Positions 7,810-17,688 are shown, counted from the stretch's first letter. The stretch: DNA of 64,000 nt from Parvularculaceae bacterium (GCA_021776475.1 JAJFFV010000001.1:62001-126000), one strand, 5' to 3'. Notes: generated by a model from the letters alone, not told the origin. Numbers and translations: made by a program.

Positions 7810-9990
7810 CTAGAACGTGTCACTCAGACTGAACCGCAATATTTGATCGAACCGTCTCTCGCGGAGTTCCTGCGTTGCCATCGCCCCCGGTGCATCTCTA
7901 AAATCATCAAAAAATGTTCGATCGAATCGGTCAGCGGTGTTAGCGAGATTATTGACGTTAACGCGCAGCTTCATCCCAAAAAAATCCTTGTCTTCCACAA
8001 ACACACCGATGAACGGTTCAGTCAGTTGAAATTCGCTGATTTGGCGCAATCCGAACGACGGTGAGTCTCTAAAATGGTCTGCAAAGAAACCATACGCATA
8101 GTCCGTTTCCGGCACATCATGTTTGAATTCTACAAACCATGACCATTCCGTTTCATTGCTGATTTTTCGATCTTCACCGGTCAGTGGGTCTTGTACTTTG
8201 GTTTCCTGGACAAATCCTCTTAGCTCAAGCTGCCCACCTTTTATGCCCATCTCATCAAGCTTGAAGGTTGAGTTGAAGTCAGCACCATATCTCTCCGCCG
8301 ATTCAATATTTCCCGGCCCCTCGCCGCGTGCTCTGTTCGGGTCGGTTAAGTCGGCGCCCGGTAGTTCAAGGGGAATGGTATCAACAAGATTTTCTATTTG
8401 CCGTGAGAACAACCGCAATGTCATTTTGCTGTCGTTCGGAAATGTTTTTTCAACTTCGATTTCAGCATTCAAAGACTCTGGTGGCACCAAGTCGGGATTC
8501 CCAGACTGATCAATACCCGAACTAAGGTCCACAGAACCTATAAAATCAAAGAAATTAAGTTGCCCAACCTGACGCTCTATCTTTACACGAATATCCATTG
8601 TGTCTGATTTTTTGTAAACAGCAGACACAAACCCCTTCGGTCGCGTAAATTTCCGGTCCTGCTCTGCCGTAAAGGGCGTAAGGACCGATGCGCCGGTCCC
8701 AGGGTCCGTGACAAATCGACTGAAGTCACTTTTTTGCGAAATCTCCGAATACTCGAGGCCAACTGATGCCTGCAGATCAACTTTCTCTCCCAAGGAGCGG
8801 TTGTACGAAAGCGTGGATTCGACTCGTCGCTCTTCGACGCGTGAAGAACTTAGCGAGTCGGGCAAAATATCAAAACTACCTTGCGGATTGAGAATTTCGA
8901 CGAAGTCATCGATCTCCAAGGAGTTAAACACGCCTTCGGCTGCAACTTCCCATGATCGTCCTTCTTGAGGTTGCCAGCTATATTCCGCGCGCGCGATACT
9001 TTCTCCTTCATCTGCGCTTCGCTGAAATCGACTACCGGTGTCAGGTATACCCTGAACGCGAGTTACAACAGTGGAAATGAAAGGGCTGCTTTCGAAATAC
9101 TGCAATCCAACAAGCTTCAGTGTACCGTCTAGAAAATCAAATGAATAGTCACCGCTCAGCTCCGCGTTCCATTCATCCTCAGAATCTACAAAATCTCTGA
9201 CACTGTCATTTAACAAGGGGTTTTCTGGAAATCTGTCGGAACGCTCTGCTCCTTCGAATTGAAAGAGTTGATACTGGGCATTTAAATTTCCCACATGACC
9301 GTTCTCCCGGCTCCATGTCATGTTTGTACTGAGCGTTGGATTCTCACCATAGAACTGGCCATCTTCTTGACGGATTTCAACCAGATCACCAGCGTCGTTG
9401 AAGACGAATTCTGGACCCGTTCCACCCCCTTTGAAGGAATCCGTATTGTCGAACGCAAATGTGTACGCTAAATTATCGCTCTGTCCACTGACGGATACCT
9501 TGCCGTTGTAGATGTCCGGTATGACACCTGTTCTGAATCTTGGATTCCACTCCCAACTGCCACTGATCTTGGAATTGTCAATGATGAAATTTGCCACCTG
9601 GCCGTTGAGACCGGGAATACCAAGAGATGCTGCGTCAACTATTTCAATACGGGTGACGTTGCTGGCAGGCGTGCGGCCAAGAATGTCAACCGGATCGGTC
9701 TGCTTTCCGGACACCCGCGCGCCGTTGATAATGACATTTGTTCCGCCTTGCCCCAGACCTCGCTTGCCATTGTCACGTCTGAGAGAAAACCCGGGTATTT
9801 CCCTCAGCATGTCGCGCGCGGTTCTTGGTGAAAACCGATCGAAGAATTCCGGTAGGTAGACTTCTTTTTCAGCGTCAGTGGCCGCAGAAGACTGGCTGTC
9901 CGTAGGCAGTAGATCTTGCGCTAAAACCGCCGGCGTCGACACGCAAACACAAAACGCTATGCCTGTAAGGAATTTAGTAACCAAAGACAT
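7810..9990 (-). CDS. TonB-dependent outer-membrane receptor
   Basis: A 726-residue outer-membrane protein with a signal peptide (cleavage after AVLA, about residue 24). The plug domain (about 40-155) has the RDMLREIPGFSLR, GTNVIINGARVSGK and ASNVTRIEIVDA segments. The rest is a long beta-barrel ending in an aromatic terminal residue (FSLSDTF), as expected for BAM recognition. It would import a large substrate with energy from TonB-ExbBD. No CarboxypepD-like N-terminal extension or identifiable TonB box is clear. It has no transport partner next to it, so the substrate cannot be inferred. It converges with the lysozyme gene 19 bp away. Confidence 0.88.
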   Translation of the reverse strand: MSLVTKFLTGIAFCVCVSTPAVLAQDLLPTDSQSSAATDAEKEVYLPEFFDRFSPRTARDMLREIPGFSLRRDNGKRGLGQGGTNVIINGARVSGKQTDPVDILGRTPASNVTRIEIVDAASLGIPGLNGQVANFIIDNSKISGSWEWNPRFRTGVIPDIYNGKVSVSGQSDNLAYTFAFDNTDSFKGGGTGPEFVFNDAGDLVEIRQEDGQFYGENPTLSTNMTWSRENGHVGNLNAQYQLFQFEGAERSDRFPENPLLNDSVRDFVDSEDEWNAELSGDYSFDFLDGTLKLVGLQYFESSPFISTVVTRVQGIPDTGSRFQRSADEGESIARAEYSWQPQEGRSWEVAAEGVFNSLEIDDFVEILNPQGSFDILPDSLSSSRVEERRVESTLSYNRSLGEKVDLQASVGLEYSEISQKSDFSRFVTDPGTGASVLTPFTAEQDRKFTRPKGFVSAVYKKSDTMDIRVKIERQVGQLNFFDFIGSVDLSSGIDQSGNPDLVPPESLNAEIEVEKTFPNDSKMTLRLFSRQIENLVDTIPLELPGADLTDPNRARGEGPGNIESAERYGADFNSTFKLDEMGIKGGQLELRGFVQETKVQDPLTGEDRKISNETEWSWFVEFKHDVPETDYAYGFFADHFRDSPSFGLRQISEFQLTEPFIGVFVEDKDFFGMKLRVNVNNLANTADRFDRTFFDDFRDAPGAMATQELRERRFDQILRFSLSDTF

Positions 9991-10018
9991 AGCTCCCCTC
10001 TCAAAACTACCAGTTATC

Positions 10019-10034
10019 TACTAATTAAATAGTA
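10019..10034. promoter_or_regulatory. Inverted repeat upstream of the TonB-dependent receptor
   Basis: Perfect 5-bp arms TACTA and TAGTA flank ATTAAA. The element is about 30 bp upstream of the receptor ATG, in very A/T-rich sequence that likely contains the promoter. It could be an operator, but A/T-rich dyads also arise by chance. Confidence 0.25.
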
Positions 10035-10082
10035 TTCTTTGTATGGCGGTGTAAGTTACAAAACATCCATACAGGATACAGG

Positions 10083-10721
10083 CTAAAAGTGCATATCCAG
10101 TTGACGGCGAATTTGACTTTGAATGAACGGAAGCACCTCAGCGCCGAACCATGGATTTTTTTTGAACCAGCCAATGTTACGCCATGAGGGATGCGGCAAG
10201 GGAACATATACCGGCCCAGCCTCGTCTGCTGCCTCTGTGACGAAGCTACGCCACATCCTGACGGTATCCGTCAGAGTGCGCTGCATTTTGTCACCTAGAT
10301 GCCATCGCTGTGCGTAATTTCCAACCAATAATACAAGCTCGAGCTGCGGTGTGATTTGATCCATTACTTTTTGGCGCCAGGTCTCTGCGCAAAGAGCCGG
10401 CGGTGGCAAATCCCCAGCCTTTCCCGTTGCACCCTTGCCGTCATATCCGGGGAAGCAGAACGCCATTGGAACGATGGCCACTTTCGATGCATCATAAAAC
10501 TGTTCTTCGGTAACCCCCATCCACTCTCGTAACCTGACACCGGACGGATCGAAAAATGGTCTGCCGGACTGATGGGCAAGGTTGCCTGGTGCCTGGCCAA
10601 AAACAGCCACTTTCGCGGTAGTAGATATCTGAAGGATTGGATTTGCTTCCGGTATCAACCGGCGCTCCTGACACAAAGTGCAGCTCACGATTTGTTTTTT
10701 CAAATCGTTCAAACTACTCAT
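10083..10721 (-). CDS. Uracil-DNA glycosylase family protein (Fe-S type)
   Basis: A 212-residue member of the uracil-DNA glycosylase superfamily. Motif 1 is GQAPG (residues 42-46) and the late motif is HPSWRN (residues 177-182). Four cysteines, Cys14 and Cys17 (SCTLC) plus Cys89 and Cys111, are placed like the [4Fe-4S] ligands of family 4/5 enzymes, although the second pair is spaced wider than usual because of a glycine-rich insertion (GYDGKGATGKAGDLPPP). This subgroup is annotated generally as uracil-DNA glycosylase family; activity is inferred, not shown. It is the last gene of a likely operon after the nucleoside transporter and the GFA-family gene (22-bp gap). Confidence 0.75.
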   Translation of the reverse strand: MSSLNDLKKQIVSCTLCQERRLIPEANPILQISTTAKVAVFGQAPGNLAHQSGRPFFDPSGVRLREWMGVTEEQFYDASKVAIVPMAFCFPGYDGKGATGKAGDLPPPALCAETWRQKVMDQITPQLELVLLVGNYAQRWHLGDKMQRTLTDTVRMWRSFVTEAADEAGPVYVPLPHPSWRNIGWFKKNPWFGAEVLPFIQSQIRRQLDMHF

Positions 10722-10743
10722 TCTTCAGCCAACATATATGCCG

Positions 10744-11142
10744 TCATTGATCCTGTTTTGACAGATGGGCAAGGTTGCCCGCGTTCAATTCCCAGTTTTG
10801 CCCGTCCAGAGGGGCAATGGTGATTTTTGAAAACTGATCTCGATCCATGCATCGCAGATTGAGCGAAAACCCGTCTGGGTTCGAGCGCGGCACATAGAAG
10901 GATTTTACGCCGCAGTTTTTGCAGAACTTATGCTGTGCGATGCCCGTTTTAAATTTGTAGGACGTCAGTCGGTCTTCACCCTTGATCAATTTGAAATGCG
11001 CGGCCGGAACAATCAAGTGGAGATATCCGACCATGTCGCAAATCGAGCAGTTGCACTCATGGACGATGATGTCGTCATTAGTGAGCGCCTGCCACTCCAC
11101 CGCGCCGCAGTGGCATCCGCCTGTCTTCCAGCGCAGGCTCAT
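10744..11142 (-). CDS. GFA/CENP-V family zinc protein
   Basis: A 132-residue protein of the glutathione-dependent formaldehyde-activating enzyme (GFA)/CENP-V fold. The zinc-binding cysteines are visible: GGCHCG (Cys10, Cys12), CNCSIC (Cys30, Cys32, Cys35) and CKNCG (Cys74, Cys77). Family members are often annotated as formaldehyde-activating, but the true activity of most is unknown. The ATG overlaps the stop of the nucleoside transporter by 4 bp (ATGA), so translation is probably coupled. Confidence 0.85.
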   Translation of the reverse strand: MSLRWKTGGCHCGAVEWQALTNDDIIVHECNCSICDMVGYLHLIVPAAHFKLIKGEDRLTSYKFKTGIAQHKFCKNCGVKSFYVPRSNPDGFSLNLRCMDRDQFSKITIAPLDGQNWELNAGNLAHLSKQDQ

Positions 11143-12425
11143 CCTGCGTAAATTACGCCGATGACCGTGCCGGTCATAAGGGTTGTCAATGTCCCCGCAA
11201 TCATTGCCTTAGGGGCGAGGGCGATCACATCTCCCCGGCGGTTGGGTACAAGGCCCGAGAGACCACCGATCACTATTCCAAGGCTGCCTATATTGGCAAA
11301 TCCGCACAGGGAATAAATTAATATCAGCTCCGTGCGCTCGCTGAATGTGCCGTCCGCAACCGACGCAAGTTGGAAATAGGCGATCAGTTCATTCAATGCC
11401 GTTTTGATCCCCATGATCTGTCCCGCATCAAAAGCTTCTGACCACGGCACCCCGGCCAACCACATTAACGGTGCAAAGATCCAGCCAAGCATCCGCTCAA
11501 GTGTCAACGGTGATCCCAAGAAGTCCGGAAAAGCGTCCAAAATGATGTTGATCAGCGCGGCCAATGCAACGAAGGCGAGAATGGAAATCACGATGTTCGC
11601 CCAAAGTTTGCCACCTTCCGTAACGCCGGTCATAAAGGCATCCATCGCCCCTTCATATTTGAGGCCGTCACCAGCATCAGAAGCTGTCGGTATTTCACCC
11701 TTTTCTGGCGGGACCATAATCCGGCCGAGAAGAAGCGCGGCGGGCACTGAGATGATCGAGGCAACAATAATGTGGCCCAGTATTGAAGGATCAATATTTT
11801 TGAGGACGGTCGCATAAACGACGATGACCGAACCAGCGACCGTTGCGTAACCTGATGTGATCACAACGAATAACTCGGAGCGCGTGACCCGTTCGAGATA
11901 TGCCCGAATGAGCAGAGGTGCCTCTGTTTGCCCTAGGAAAACATTTGCGGCGGCAGCGAGCGCAACCGCCCCGCCAACGCCGAACACCTTGGACAGAGCA
12001 AATGCAAACCCTTTCACGATCACTTTCAAAATCCCGATATGCCAAAGGAACGCGGACAGGGCAGAAATAAAGACAACGAGCGGCAAAGCCTGAAATATAA
12101 AGATGAAGGCGCCCGGATTTTCGGGGTCTACCAACTCAAAAGGCATATTGGTGCTGCGACCGAGATAACCGAAGAGAAACTCGCTGCCTGCCCCGGTCGC
12201 TTGCTGAAGCGCAAGAACAACACTGTTCAAAGCTGCAAGCGCGTCTGTTGCGGGCTCAAATCTTAGAAAAAAGAGCGCAATTCCAAACTGGGCGGCGATT
12301 GCCCAGACAGCGTTCATCACTGGAAACTGGTTCTTGCGTTCTGATAATAACCACGCAATGCCCATGAAGGCAAAAAGTCCGATAAAGCTCTGCCCGCGCA
12401 GCCCCAGATCAGCAATATCCACCAC
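11139..12425 (-). CDS. Concentrative nucleoside transporter (CNT/NupC family)
   Basis: A polytopic inner-membrane protein of about 428 residues that imports nucleosides with H+ or Na+. Family signatures include an N-terminal helix-rich segment, GVGGAVALAAAANVFLGQTEAPLLI (substrate-binding Q/E helix-hairpin), and the NELIAYFQLA and YSLCGFANIGSLGIVIGG segments. The longest frame extends to 12506, but that extra N-terminus is basic and not membrane-like. A good AGGAG lies just before two GTG codons at 12425 and 12422, so I place the start there. The gene is followed by GFA and uracil-DNA glycosylase genes, consistent with nucleoside/base salvage or repair only in a loose sense. Confidence 0.88.
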   Translation of the reverse strand: MVDIADLGLRGQSFIGLFAFMGIAWLLSERKNQFPVMNAVWAIAAQFGIALFFLRFEPATDALAALNSVVLALQQATGAGSEFLFGYLGRSTNMPFELVDPENPGAFIFIFQALPLVVFISALSAFLWHIGILKVIVKGFAFALSKVFGVGGAVALAAAANVFLGQTEAPLLIRAYLERVTRSELFVVITSGYATVAGSVIVVYATVLKNIDPSILGHIIVASIISVPAALLLGRIMVPPEKGEIPTASDAGDGLKYEGAMDAFMTGVTEGGKLWANIVISILAFVALAALINIILDAFPDFLGSPLTLERMLGWIFAPLMWLAGVPWSEAFDAGQIMGIKTALNELIAYFQLASVADGTFSERTELILIYSLCGFANIGSLGIVIGGLSGLVPNRRGDVIALAPKAMIAGTLTTLMTGTVIGVIYAG

Positions 12426-12548
12426 CCAACTCCTTTGCCACCGTGCCGCCCGAAAGAGACATCTTGTTTTTGTAACGCGGCGGTTCTTGCTCCGGCAAAC
12501 CGGCACCGCTAAGCATCACGAACGAGCTGGTGCTATAGGAGAACCCAA

Positions 12549-14048
12549 ATGCTACCGACCCCGCGAAGCGACCTTACGCCAAACACCTTGGAATATGAAA
12601 CCCTGCCAAAGGTCAAGCCAACCGGTTTCCGTGAGTATGACGCGCGGTGGGTCTTTGAACAAGAGATCAACCTCATGGGGATTCAGGCCCTTGGCGCGGG
12701 GCTCGGCACCTTGATCCATGAACTTGGGAAAAAACCGCAGATTGTTGTGGGGCACGACTACCGCAGCTACTCAGCGTCGATCAAACAGGCACTGATGGTC
12801 GGATTGATGGGTGCTGGGATAGAAGTTCACGATATCGGCTTAGCCTTATCACCGGTCGCTTATTTTGCCCAATTTGAACTAGATATACCTTGCGTCGCGA
12901 TGGTAACCGCGAGCCACAATGAAAACGGCTGGACCGGTGTGAAAATGGGGGTGAATGCGCCGCTTACCTTTGGTCCGGAAGAAATGGGTCGCCTCAAACA
13001 GATCGTCCTCAACGGCCAGTCAAAATCCAGAGATGGAGGTCGCTACAAATATGTTGACGGCCTGCGCCAGCGGTATATCGAGGACATTTGCGAAGCTGTC
13101 TCCTTTACCCGCAAAATGAAAGTGATCGCAGCCTGCGGCAACGGAACGGCTGGCGCTTTTGCTCCCGAGGCGCTTGCCCGAATAGGCCTTGAGGTCGTCC
13201 CTATGGATGCTGAGCTCGATCACACATTTCCAAGATACAACCCTAACCCGGAAGATATGGAGATGTTACACGCCATGCACATAGCGGTGAAAGAGCATGG
13301 CGCGGATGTGGCGCTCGGATTTGACGGTGACGGTGACCGGTGCGGTGTTGTCGACAATGAGGGCGAGGAAATTTTTGCCGACAAGATTGGCGTCATGCTG
13401 GCCCGCGATTTATCTGCTCAACATAGTGGGGCAATCTTTGTCGCCGACGTGAAATCCACGGGGCTGTTCATGACTGACCCTGTACTGCTCGAAAACGGTG
13501 CCACAACAAAATACTGGAAAACCGGACATTCCTACATCAAACGTTATTCGCATGAAATCGGTGCTTTGGCAGGTTTTGAGAAATCGGGACATTTCTTTTT
13601 CAACGCGCCATATGGTCGCGGTTACGATGATGGTCTGGTTGCAGCCATTGCAATCTTGAACATGCTTGATCGCAATCCAGATAAATCACTTGCGGATCTG
13701 CGCCGCGATTTGCCGATAACCTACCAGTCGCCGACCATGTCCCCACATTGCGCGGACGAGATCAAATATGATGTCATCGACAAGATTGTGAAACACTTTG
13801 CAGATCACACCGCAGCGGGTGGCAACCTGATTGGCCAGTCTATCCGCGATGTCAACACAGTGAACGGTGTCCGGATCACCGTGGAGGATGGTACCTGGGG
13901 GCTTGTTCGGGCCTCGTCCAACAAGCCTGAACTGGTGGTCGTTGTCGAAAGTCCGGTCTCTGAAGAAAACCGAACCGCGATGTTCCGCGAAATCGAAAAA
14001 GTGTTGTCACGGCATCCCGAAATTGGCGAATTCAATCAGAAAATCTGA
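12549..14048 (+). CDS. Phosphomannomutase/phosphoglucomutase
   Basis: A 499-residue alpha-D-phosphohexomutase that interconverts hexose-6-phosphate and hexose-1-phosphate, feeding nucleotide-sugar synthesis. The phosphoserine loop is TASHNENGWTG (Ser122), and the metal-binding loop GFDGDGDRCG carries Asp259, Asp261 and Asp263. A substrate loop (GFEKSGH) and a C-terminal domain with VRASSNKPEL for phosphate binding are present. AGGAG lies 8 bp before the ATG. The start is divergent from the nucleoside transporter, and a GST gene follows by 8 bp. The product could supply mannose or glucose 1-phosphate for the exopolysaccharide, but that link is inference. Confidence 0.92.
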   Translation: MLPTPRSDLTPNTLEYETLPKVKPTGFREYDARWVFEQEINLMGIQALGAGLGTLIHELGKKPQIVVGHDYRSYSASIKQALMVGLMGAGIEVHDIGLALSPVAYFAQFELDIPCVAMVTASHNENGWTGVKMGVNAPLTFGPEEMGRLKQIVLNGQSKSRDGGRYKYVDGLRQRYIEDICEAVSFTRKMKVIAACGNGTAGAFAPEALARIGLEVVPMDAELDHTFPRYNPNPEDMEMLHAMHIAVKEHGADVALGFDGDGDRCGVVDNEGEEIFADKIGVMLARDLSAQHSGAIFVADVKSTGLFMTDPVLLENGATTKYWKTGHSYIKRYSHEIGALAGFEKSGHFFFNAPYGRGYDDGLVAAIAILNMLDRNPDKSLADLRRDLPITYQSPTMSPHCADEIKYDVIDKIVKHFADHTAAGGNLIGQSIRDVNTVNGVRITVEDGTWGLVRASSNKPELVVVVESPVSEENRTAMFREIEKVLSRHPEIGEFNQKI

Positions 14049-14056
14049 GAACTCAA

Positions 14057-14683
14057 ATGTCCATTACACTCTACCACTTTCCCCAAAGCCGATCCCTTCG
14101 CGTTGCCTGGCTACTTGAAGAAATGGGTCTTGATCACAACTTAAAAACCATTCCACGCGACGAAGCCCGGCAATACGCAAAAACCGAAGAATACAGGGCC
14201 ATTAATCCGTTAGGAAAATTTCCAACGCTTGTTGATGGCGATCAGACCATCGTCGAATCTGTTGCCATCATGCAATATCTGATGGCCAAATATGAAGCAG
14301 GGTCACTGCAGCCGGATCCCGGCTCCGACGCTTACGCAGCGTTCTTGCAGTGGTTACATTTCGGCGAATCCGGCATGGGGACTTATGTCGTTATGCTGCT
14401 TGGCCATTCTTTTTTGCTACCAGAGGAGCATCGGGTTCAAACGGTTGCCGCTTGGGGTAGAGCTGAGAGTTACAAGTGCCTGGATTTTCTCTCACAGGGC
14501 CTTGGCGAAAAAGAACATCTGTGTCCGACTGGTTTCACCGCTGCTGATATTTCGGTCTTTTACATGCTCTTCTTGTTGAAACTTATGCGACAGTTCGACG
14601 ACGCGCCGGGCAATCTCAAAGCATATTTCGACAGACTAAAAATGCGCCCGGCATGGCAAAAAGTCTCTGCCATCGAACACTAG
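14057..14683 (+). CDS. Glutathione S-transferase family protein
   Basis: A 208-residue GST. The thioredoxin-like N-domain starts with ITLYHFPQSRSLRVAWLLEEMG and has the NPLGKFPTLVDG cis-proline loop and the E-S (VESVAI) glutathione-binding turn. The alpha-helical C-domain has the FTAADISVFYML N-capping motif. It probably conjugates or reduces a small electrophile in the cytoplasm; the substrate is unknown. It is only 8 bp downstream of the phosphohexomutase gene and probably co-transcribed. Confidence 0.88.
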   Translation: MSITLYHFPQSRSLRVAWLLEEMGLDHNLKTIPRDEARQYAKTEEYRAINPLGKFPTLVDGDQTIVESVAIMQYLMAKYEAGSLQPDPGSDAYAAFLQWLHFGESGMGTYVVMLLGHSFLLPEEHRVQTVAAWGRAESYKCLDFLSQGLGEKEHLCPTGFTAADISVFYMLFLLKLMRQFDDAPGNLKAYFDRLKMRPAWQKVSAIEH

Positions 14684-14685
14684 GG

Positions 14686-15858
14686 CTACTCCTGTTCAAA
14701 TGTCAGACCAGCGTTTGCTTTAAGCCGCTCAATCAGGTGTCGTCCCATTGCCGGTGCAGGTGTCCAGATGCCGCCGGCAGTATCTCTGGCTTCCCGCGTG
14801 AGACAAATAGCACTTTCGGCGATCATCTTTGAGGTTGAGCCGTAGCCCGGGTCCATATCACCGGTGACCCCTGCCCGCACGGATGATCCGTCCGTCGCCT
14901 CGCCGATGAAGAGCAGGTCATAGTGCCCGTTCTCTCGTTCTTCCTTGCCCGGTCCCTCGCCCGGTTTTGGCGCATCTTCGCCCATCATTGAATTATCGCC
15001 GGCGACAGCTTTTGCTGTCTCTTCACCTTTTTCGCCCGGACCGGTCAGCAACATTTCGTCGTAAACAAAGTCTTTACCGTAAGAGTGACCCAACAGCATG
15101 TTTGAGCGGTGGATGTTCTTGGTGTTGATCGCCGCCATGATGAACGGCGCCGCCCAACTGTCGAGGTTTTCGTCAAACTCGGGTTTATTGCCCTTTGGCT
15201 GATCAGGTCCGGTAAACCCCGGCGTGAGGGAAAAAGGGCTTTTTAGCCACTCCAACACTTCAGGATCTTTGAACGCTGCAGCCATCGTTGCTTTAAAACT
15301 AGCGGCGGTCCCGCCGGAGAACGTCCCCTGCATCTTCCGCACGCGGCCTTTCGCGCGGGAGACCTCACCGCCTAGATCTTTTTTGGCCAGTTCCTGCAAG
15401 AACCAGACACCAAGATCAAACGGGATGGAATCAAAACCGCAGGAAAAAACGATCCGCGCGCCGGATTTTTTTGCGGTCGCTTCATGTGCATCAATCATCT
15501 GCCGCATCCACGCCGGTTCACCGCACAAATCAACATAATCGGTGCCCGCCGCTGCGCATGCCGCTACCAGGTCGGAGCCATATAGCTGGTATGGTCCGAC
15601 GGTCGTGCAGACCACTTGTGCTCGCGCAACCATCTTAGTGAGAGAAGCTTCATTACTGGCATCCGCTGTCAGCAACGGCGTATCTGCGGGAGCACCAATT
15701 TCGTCTCTCACCTGCACCAGCTTATCCTGGCTGCGTCCAGCCATCGCCCATGAAACATCGGCACCGGCGCCATATTGTTTTGTCAGGTATTCCGCGACCA
15801 GGCGACCGGTAAACCCGCTTGCGCCATAAACGACAACGTCAAATTCCTTGTTGTTCAC
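14686..15858 (-). CDS. Saccharopine dehydrogenase-like NAD(P)-binding protein
   Basis: A 390-residue protein with an N-terminal Rossmann fold (VVYGASGFTGRLVAEYL) and the pattern of the trans-acting enoyl reductase/saccharopine dehydrogenase-like family (AQVVCTTVGPYQLYG, CGFDSIPFDLGVWFL). Relatives in mycobacteria act as enoyl reductases in lipid synthesis; in proteobacteria they are uncharacterised. It lies downstream of a sterol-desaturase-family gene on the same strand, hinting at a lipid-related role. It converges with the GST gene with 2 bp between stops. Confidence 0.8.
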   Translation of the reverse strand: MNNKEFDVVVYGASGFTGRLVAEYLTKQYGAGADVSWAMAGRSQDKLVQVRDEIGAPADTPLLTADASNEASLTKMVARAQVVCTTVGPYQLYGSDLVAACAAAGTDYVDLCGEPAWMRQMIDAHEATAKKSGARIVFSCGFDSIPFDLGVWFLQELAKKDLGGEVSRAKGRVRKMQGTFSGGTAASFKATMAAAFKDPEVLEWLKSPFSLTPGFTGPDQPKGNKPEFDENLDSWAAPFIMAAINTKNIHRSNMLLGHSYGKDFVYDEMLLTGPGEKGEETAKAVAGDNSMMGEDAPKPGEGPGKEERENGHYDLLFIGEATDGSSVRAGVTGDMDPGYGSTSKMIAESAICLTREARDTAGGIWTPAPAMGRHLIERLKANAGLTFEQE

Positions 15859-15950
15859 AGAAGTCTCTCCTCTTTTGTATTGATCAGCGTCTTAGCGCCC
15901 ACGTGCCCAAGCCGTTTGCAGAAAACGCAGTTGGCGAATTTACCAATTGG

Positions 15951-16811
15951 TCACTCTGCTGGCTTTGAGCCGATTGACGCCGCGGGGTCAACTTCGACAG
16001 TTTCGTTTGGATCCCTGACCAACGGCCAGAACATTTCGTGTTGCCAGTTTTTTTGCGGTACGTTTTCGATGCCAAATTCTGGCGGATAAGTCTGGCTGAT
16101 TTTGGCGCTGCCAAACAGCACATCCCAGAAGAACAAAAGGTTACCATAGTTCCCCTTGTAGTTTGTCACACCGTCTTCTTTATGAAGGCCATGATGAGCA
16201 AAATGCGTCGCTGGTGTTGAGATCGTGCGCTGCATGACCCAGGTGAAGGGTTTGAGCCAGGAAATCGCATATAATTTCTGATCCCACTTTATGGTCGAGT
16301 GAGCGCCGAAAATTACCGATTGCTTGACAATGATATACACCGCGTAGACCGGGCCGAAGCCTAAATGAAGGAGCGCCGCGCCAGTCCAAAGCGACGGGAT
16401 GAACAGGAAATAAAAGAAATTGTTTCTGTAGGTCAGCCTGACACCCATATAGTTGCAGGAATGATGTGCCCGGTGCCAGTTGTAGAGCCACGGTATATTG
16501 TGGCAGGCCCGGTGCCACCAGTATTGCGTCATATCATCTGCCAGCAGAAGGATCAGCACCATCGCCCACCAGGGAAAAGCGACCCAGGCGTTTTCCGACC
16601 CCGGGAACACAGCCTCGAGCACGACCGGTGTCGCATAGAGCGCGAACGGTGAGACGATTAGAAAGAGTGAGATTGTGCCGACAACTTCGATCCAAATATC
16701 GCCGCGCTTCATCTTATCTTTATTGTGAAAGCGCCCGATCAGCAGTTCGAGCACGACAAAGGCGAGCAATATACCGATGATGATGGGCTTGTAGTCGATC
16801 GTCAGTTCCAT
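15951..16811 (-). CDS. Sterol desaturase / fatty acid hydroxylase superfamily membrane protein
   Basis: A 286-residue integral-membrane di-iron enzyme. The histidine boxes are HRACH (His100, His104), HRAHH (His113, His116, His117) and HFAHHG near residue 205, with a conserved NYKGNYGNLLFFWDVLFG segment afterwards. Several hydrophobic helices surround them. The family hydroxylates or desaturates C-H bonds in lipids, sterols, carotenoids or fatty acids with O2; the substrate is not predictable. It follows the TauE gene by 37 bp and precedes the saccharopine dehydrogenase-like gene by 92 bp on the same strand. Confidence 0.85.
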   Translation of the reverse strand: MELTIDYKPIIIGILLAFVVLELLIGRFHNKDKMKRGDIWIEVVGTISLFLIVSPFALYATPVVLEAVFPGSENAWVAFPWWAMVLILLLADDMTQYWWHRACHNIPWLYNWHRAHHSCNYMGVRLTYRNNFFYFLFIPSLWTGAALLHLGFGPVYAVYIIVKQSVIFGAHSTIKWDQKLYAISWLKPFTWVMQRTISTPATHFAHHGLHKEDGVTNYKGNYGNLLFFWDVLFGSAKISQTYPPEFGIENVPQKNWQHEMFWPLVRDPNETVEVDPAASIGSKPAE

Positions 16812-16848
16812 GGCTCAAAACATATGTCGAACCAGACCGGCGCGCAAA

Positions 16849-17688
16849 TTAGATCAACACATCGCGGATCATCAACAGAGCTGTCAGGGCCAGGTAGGCC
16901 GCAAATACTCGGTTCAGCAGTTTTTGATCGAGACTGTGCGCGACGTTAGCGCCGATCGGCGCGGTAAATATTGTCATTGCCGCGATCGCCGCGAAGGCCG
17001 GCAGTGACACGAACCCGAGCGACATCGGGAGCAGGCCCGGTTGATCCAGCCCGGCAACAATGAAGCCAACAGTGCCCGGTAGCGCGATTGCCAGGCCAAA
17101 GCCGGCAGCAGTTGCGATCGCCTGGTGGATCGTTCGGCCGAACGAAGTCAAAATGATGACGCCGATGACGCCGCCGCCGATCCCCATCAGACTGGAGACT
17201 GTGCCGACGAACAAGCCGAAGCCGGCGCGAATCGGGCCGCCCGGTACTGGGGCCAGATCATCACCTTGAGGTTTGTCCGCGCCCGAAAGGCCTTTTCTGA
17301 GCGCGACCAGCAGGGCCCCGATCGCAAAGATCAAGGTCAGGATATCTGCCTCAAGATACCGCGCCAGAACGGCGCCGAATATCGCGCCGCCGGCGATCCA
17401 CGGCGCCCATGTTTTCAGAAGATCGACATCGACCGCGCCGTGTTTGTAATGCGCCGTGACTGATCGCCAGGAGGTCACGATGATCGTCGCAAGCGATGTG
17501 CCGACCGCGATCTTAATGCGCACTTCATCTGGTACACCAAGGAACCCAAACACCGCGTAGAGGGCCGGTACAATGACGATGCCGCCGCCGATACCAAACA
17601 GGCCAGCTATGAACCCGGCAAACAGACCGACGCCGAACAGCATCAGTAACAAGACAAGTAACTCCGAAGAGAGAACGCTTTCCATCAT
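16849..17688 (-). CDS. TauE/SafE family anion exporter (DUF81)
   Basis: A 279-residue polytopic membrane protein of the TauE/SafE family with the two related halves typical of the fold. The glycine-rich GFIAGLFGIGGGIVIVPAL motif lies in the first half and GTVSSLMGIGGGVIGVIIL in the second. Members export sulfite, sulfoacetate or other small anions, but many have no known substrate. The ATG overlaps the dusA stop by 4 bp (ATGA). Confidence 0.88.
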   Translation of the reverse strand: MMESVLSSELLVLLLMLFGVGLFAGFIAGLFGIGGGIVIVPALYAVFGFLGVPDEVRIKIAVGTSLATIIVTSWRSVTAHYKHGAVDVDLLKTWAPWIAGGAIFGAVLARYLEADILTLIFAIGALLVALRKGLSGADKPQGDDLAPVPGGPIRAGFGLFVGTVSSLMGIGGGVIGVIILTSFGRTIHQAIATAAGFGLAIALPGTVGFIVAGLDQPGLLPMSLGFVSLPAFAAIAAMTIFTAPIGANVAHSLDQKLLNRVFAAYLALTALLMIRDVLI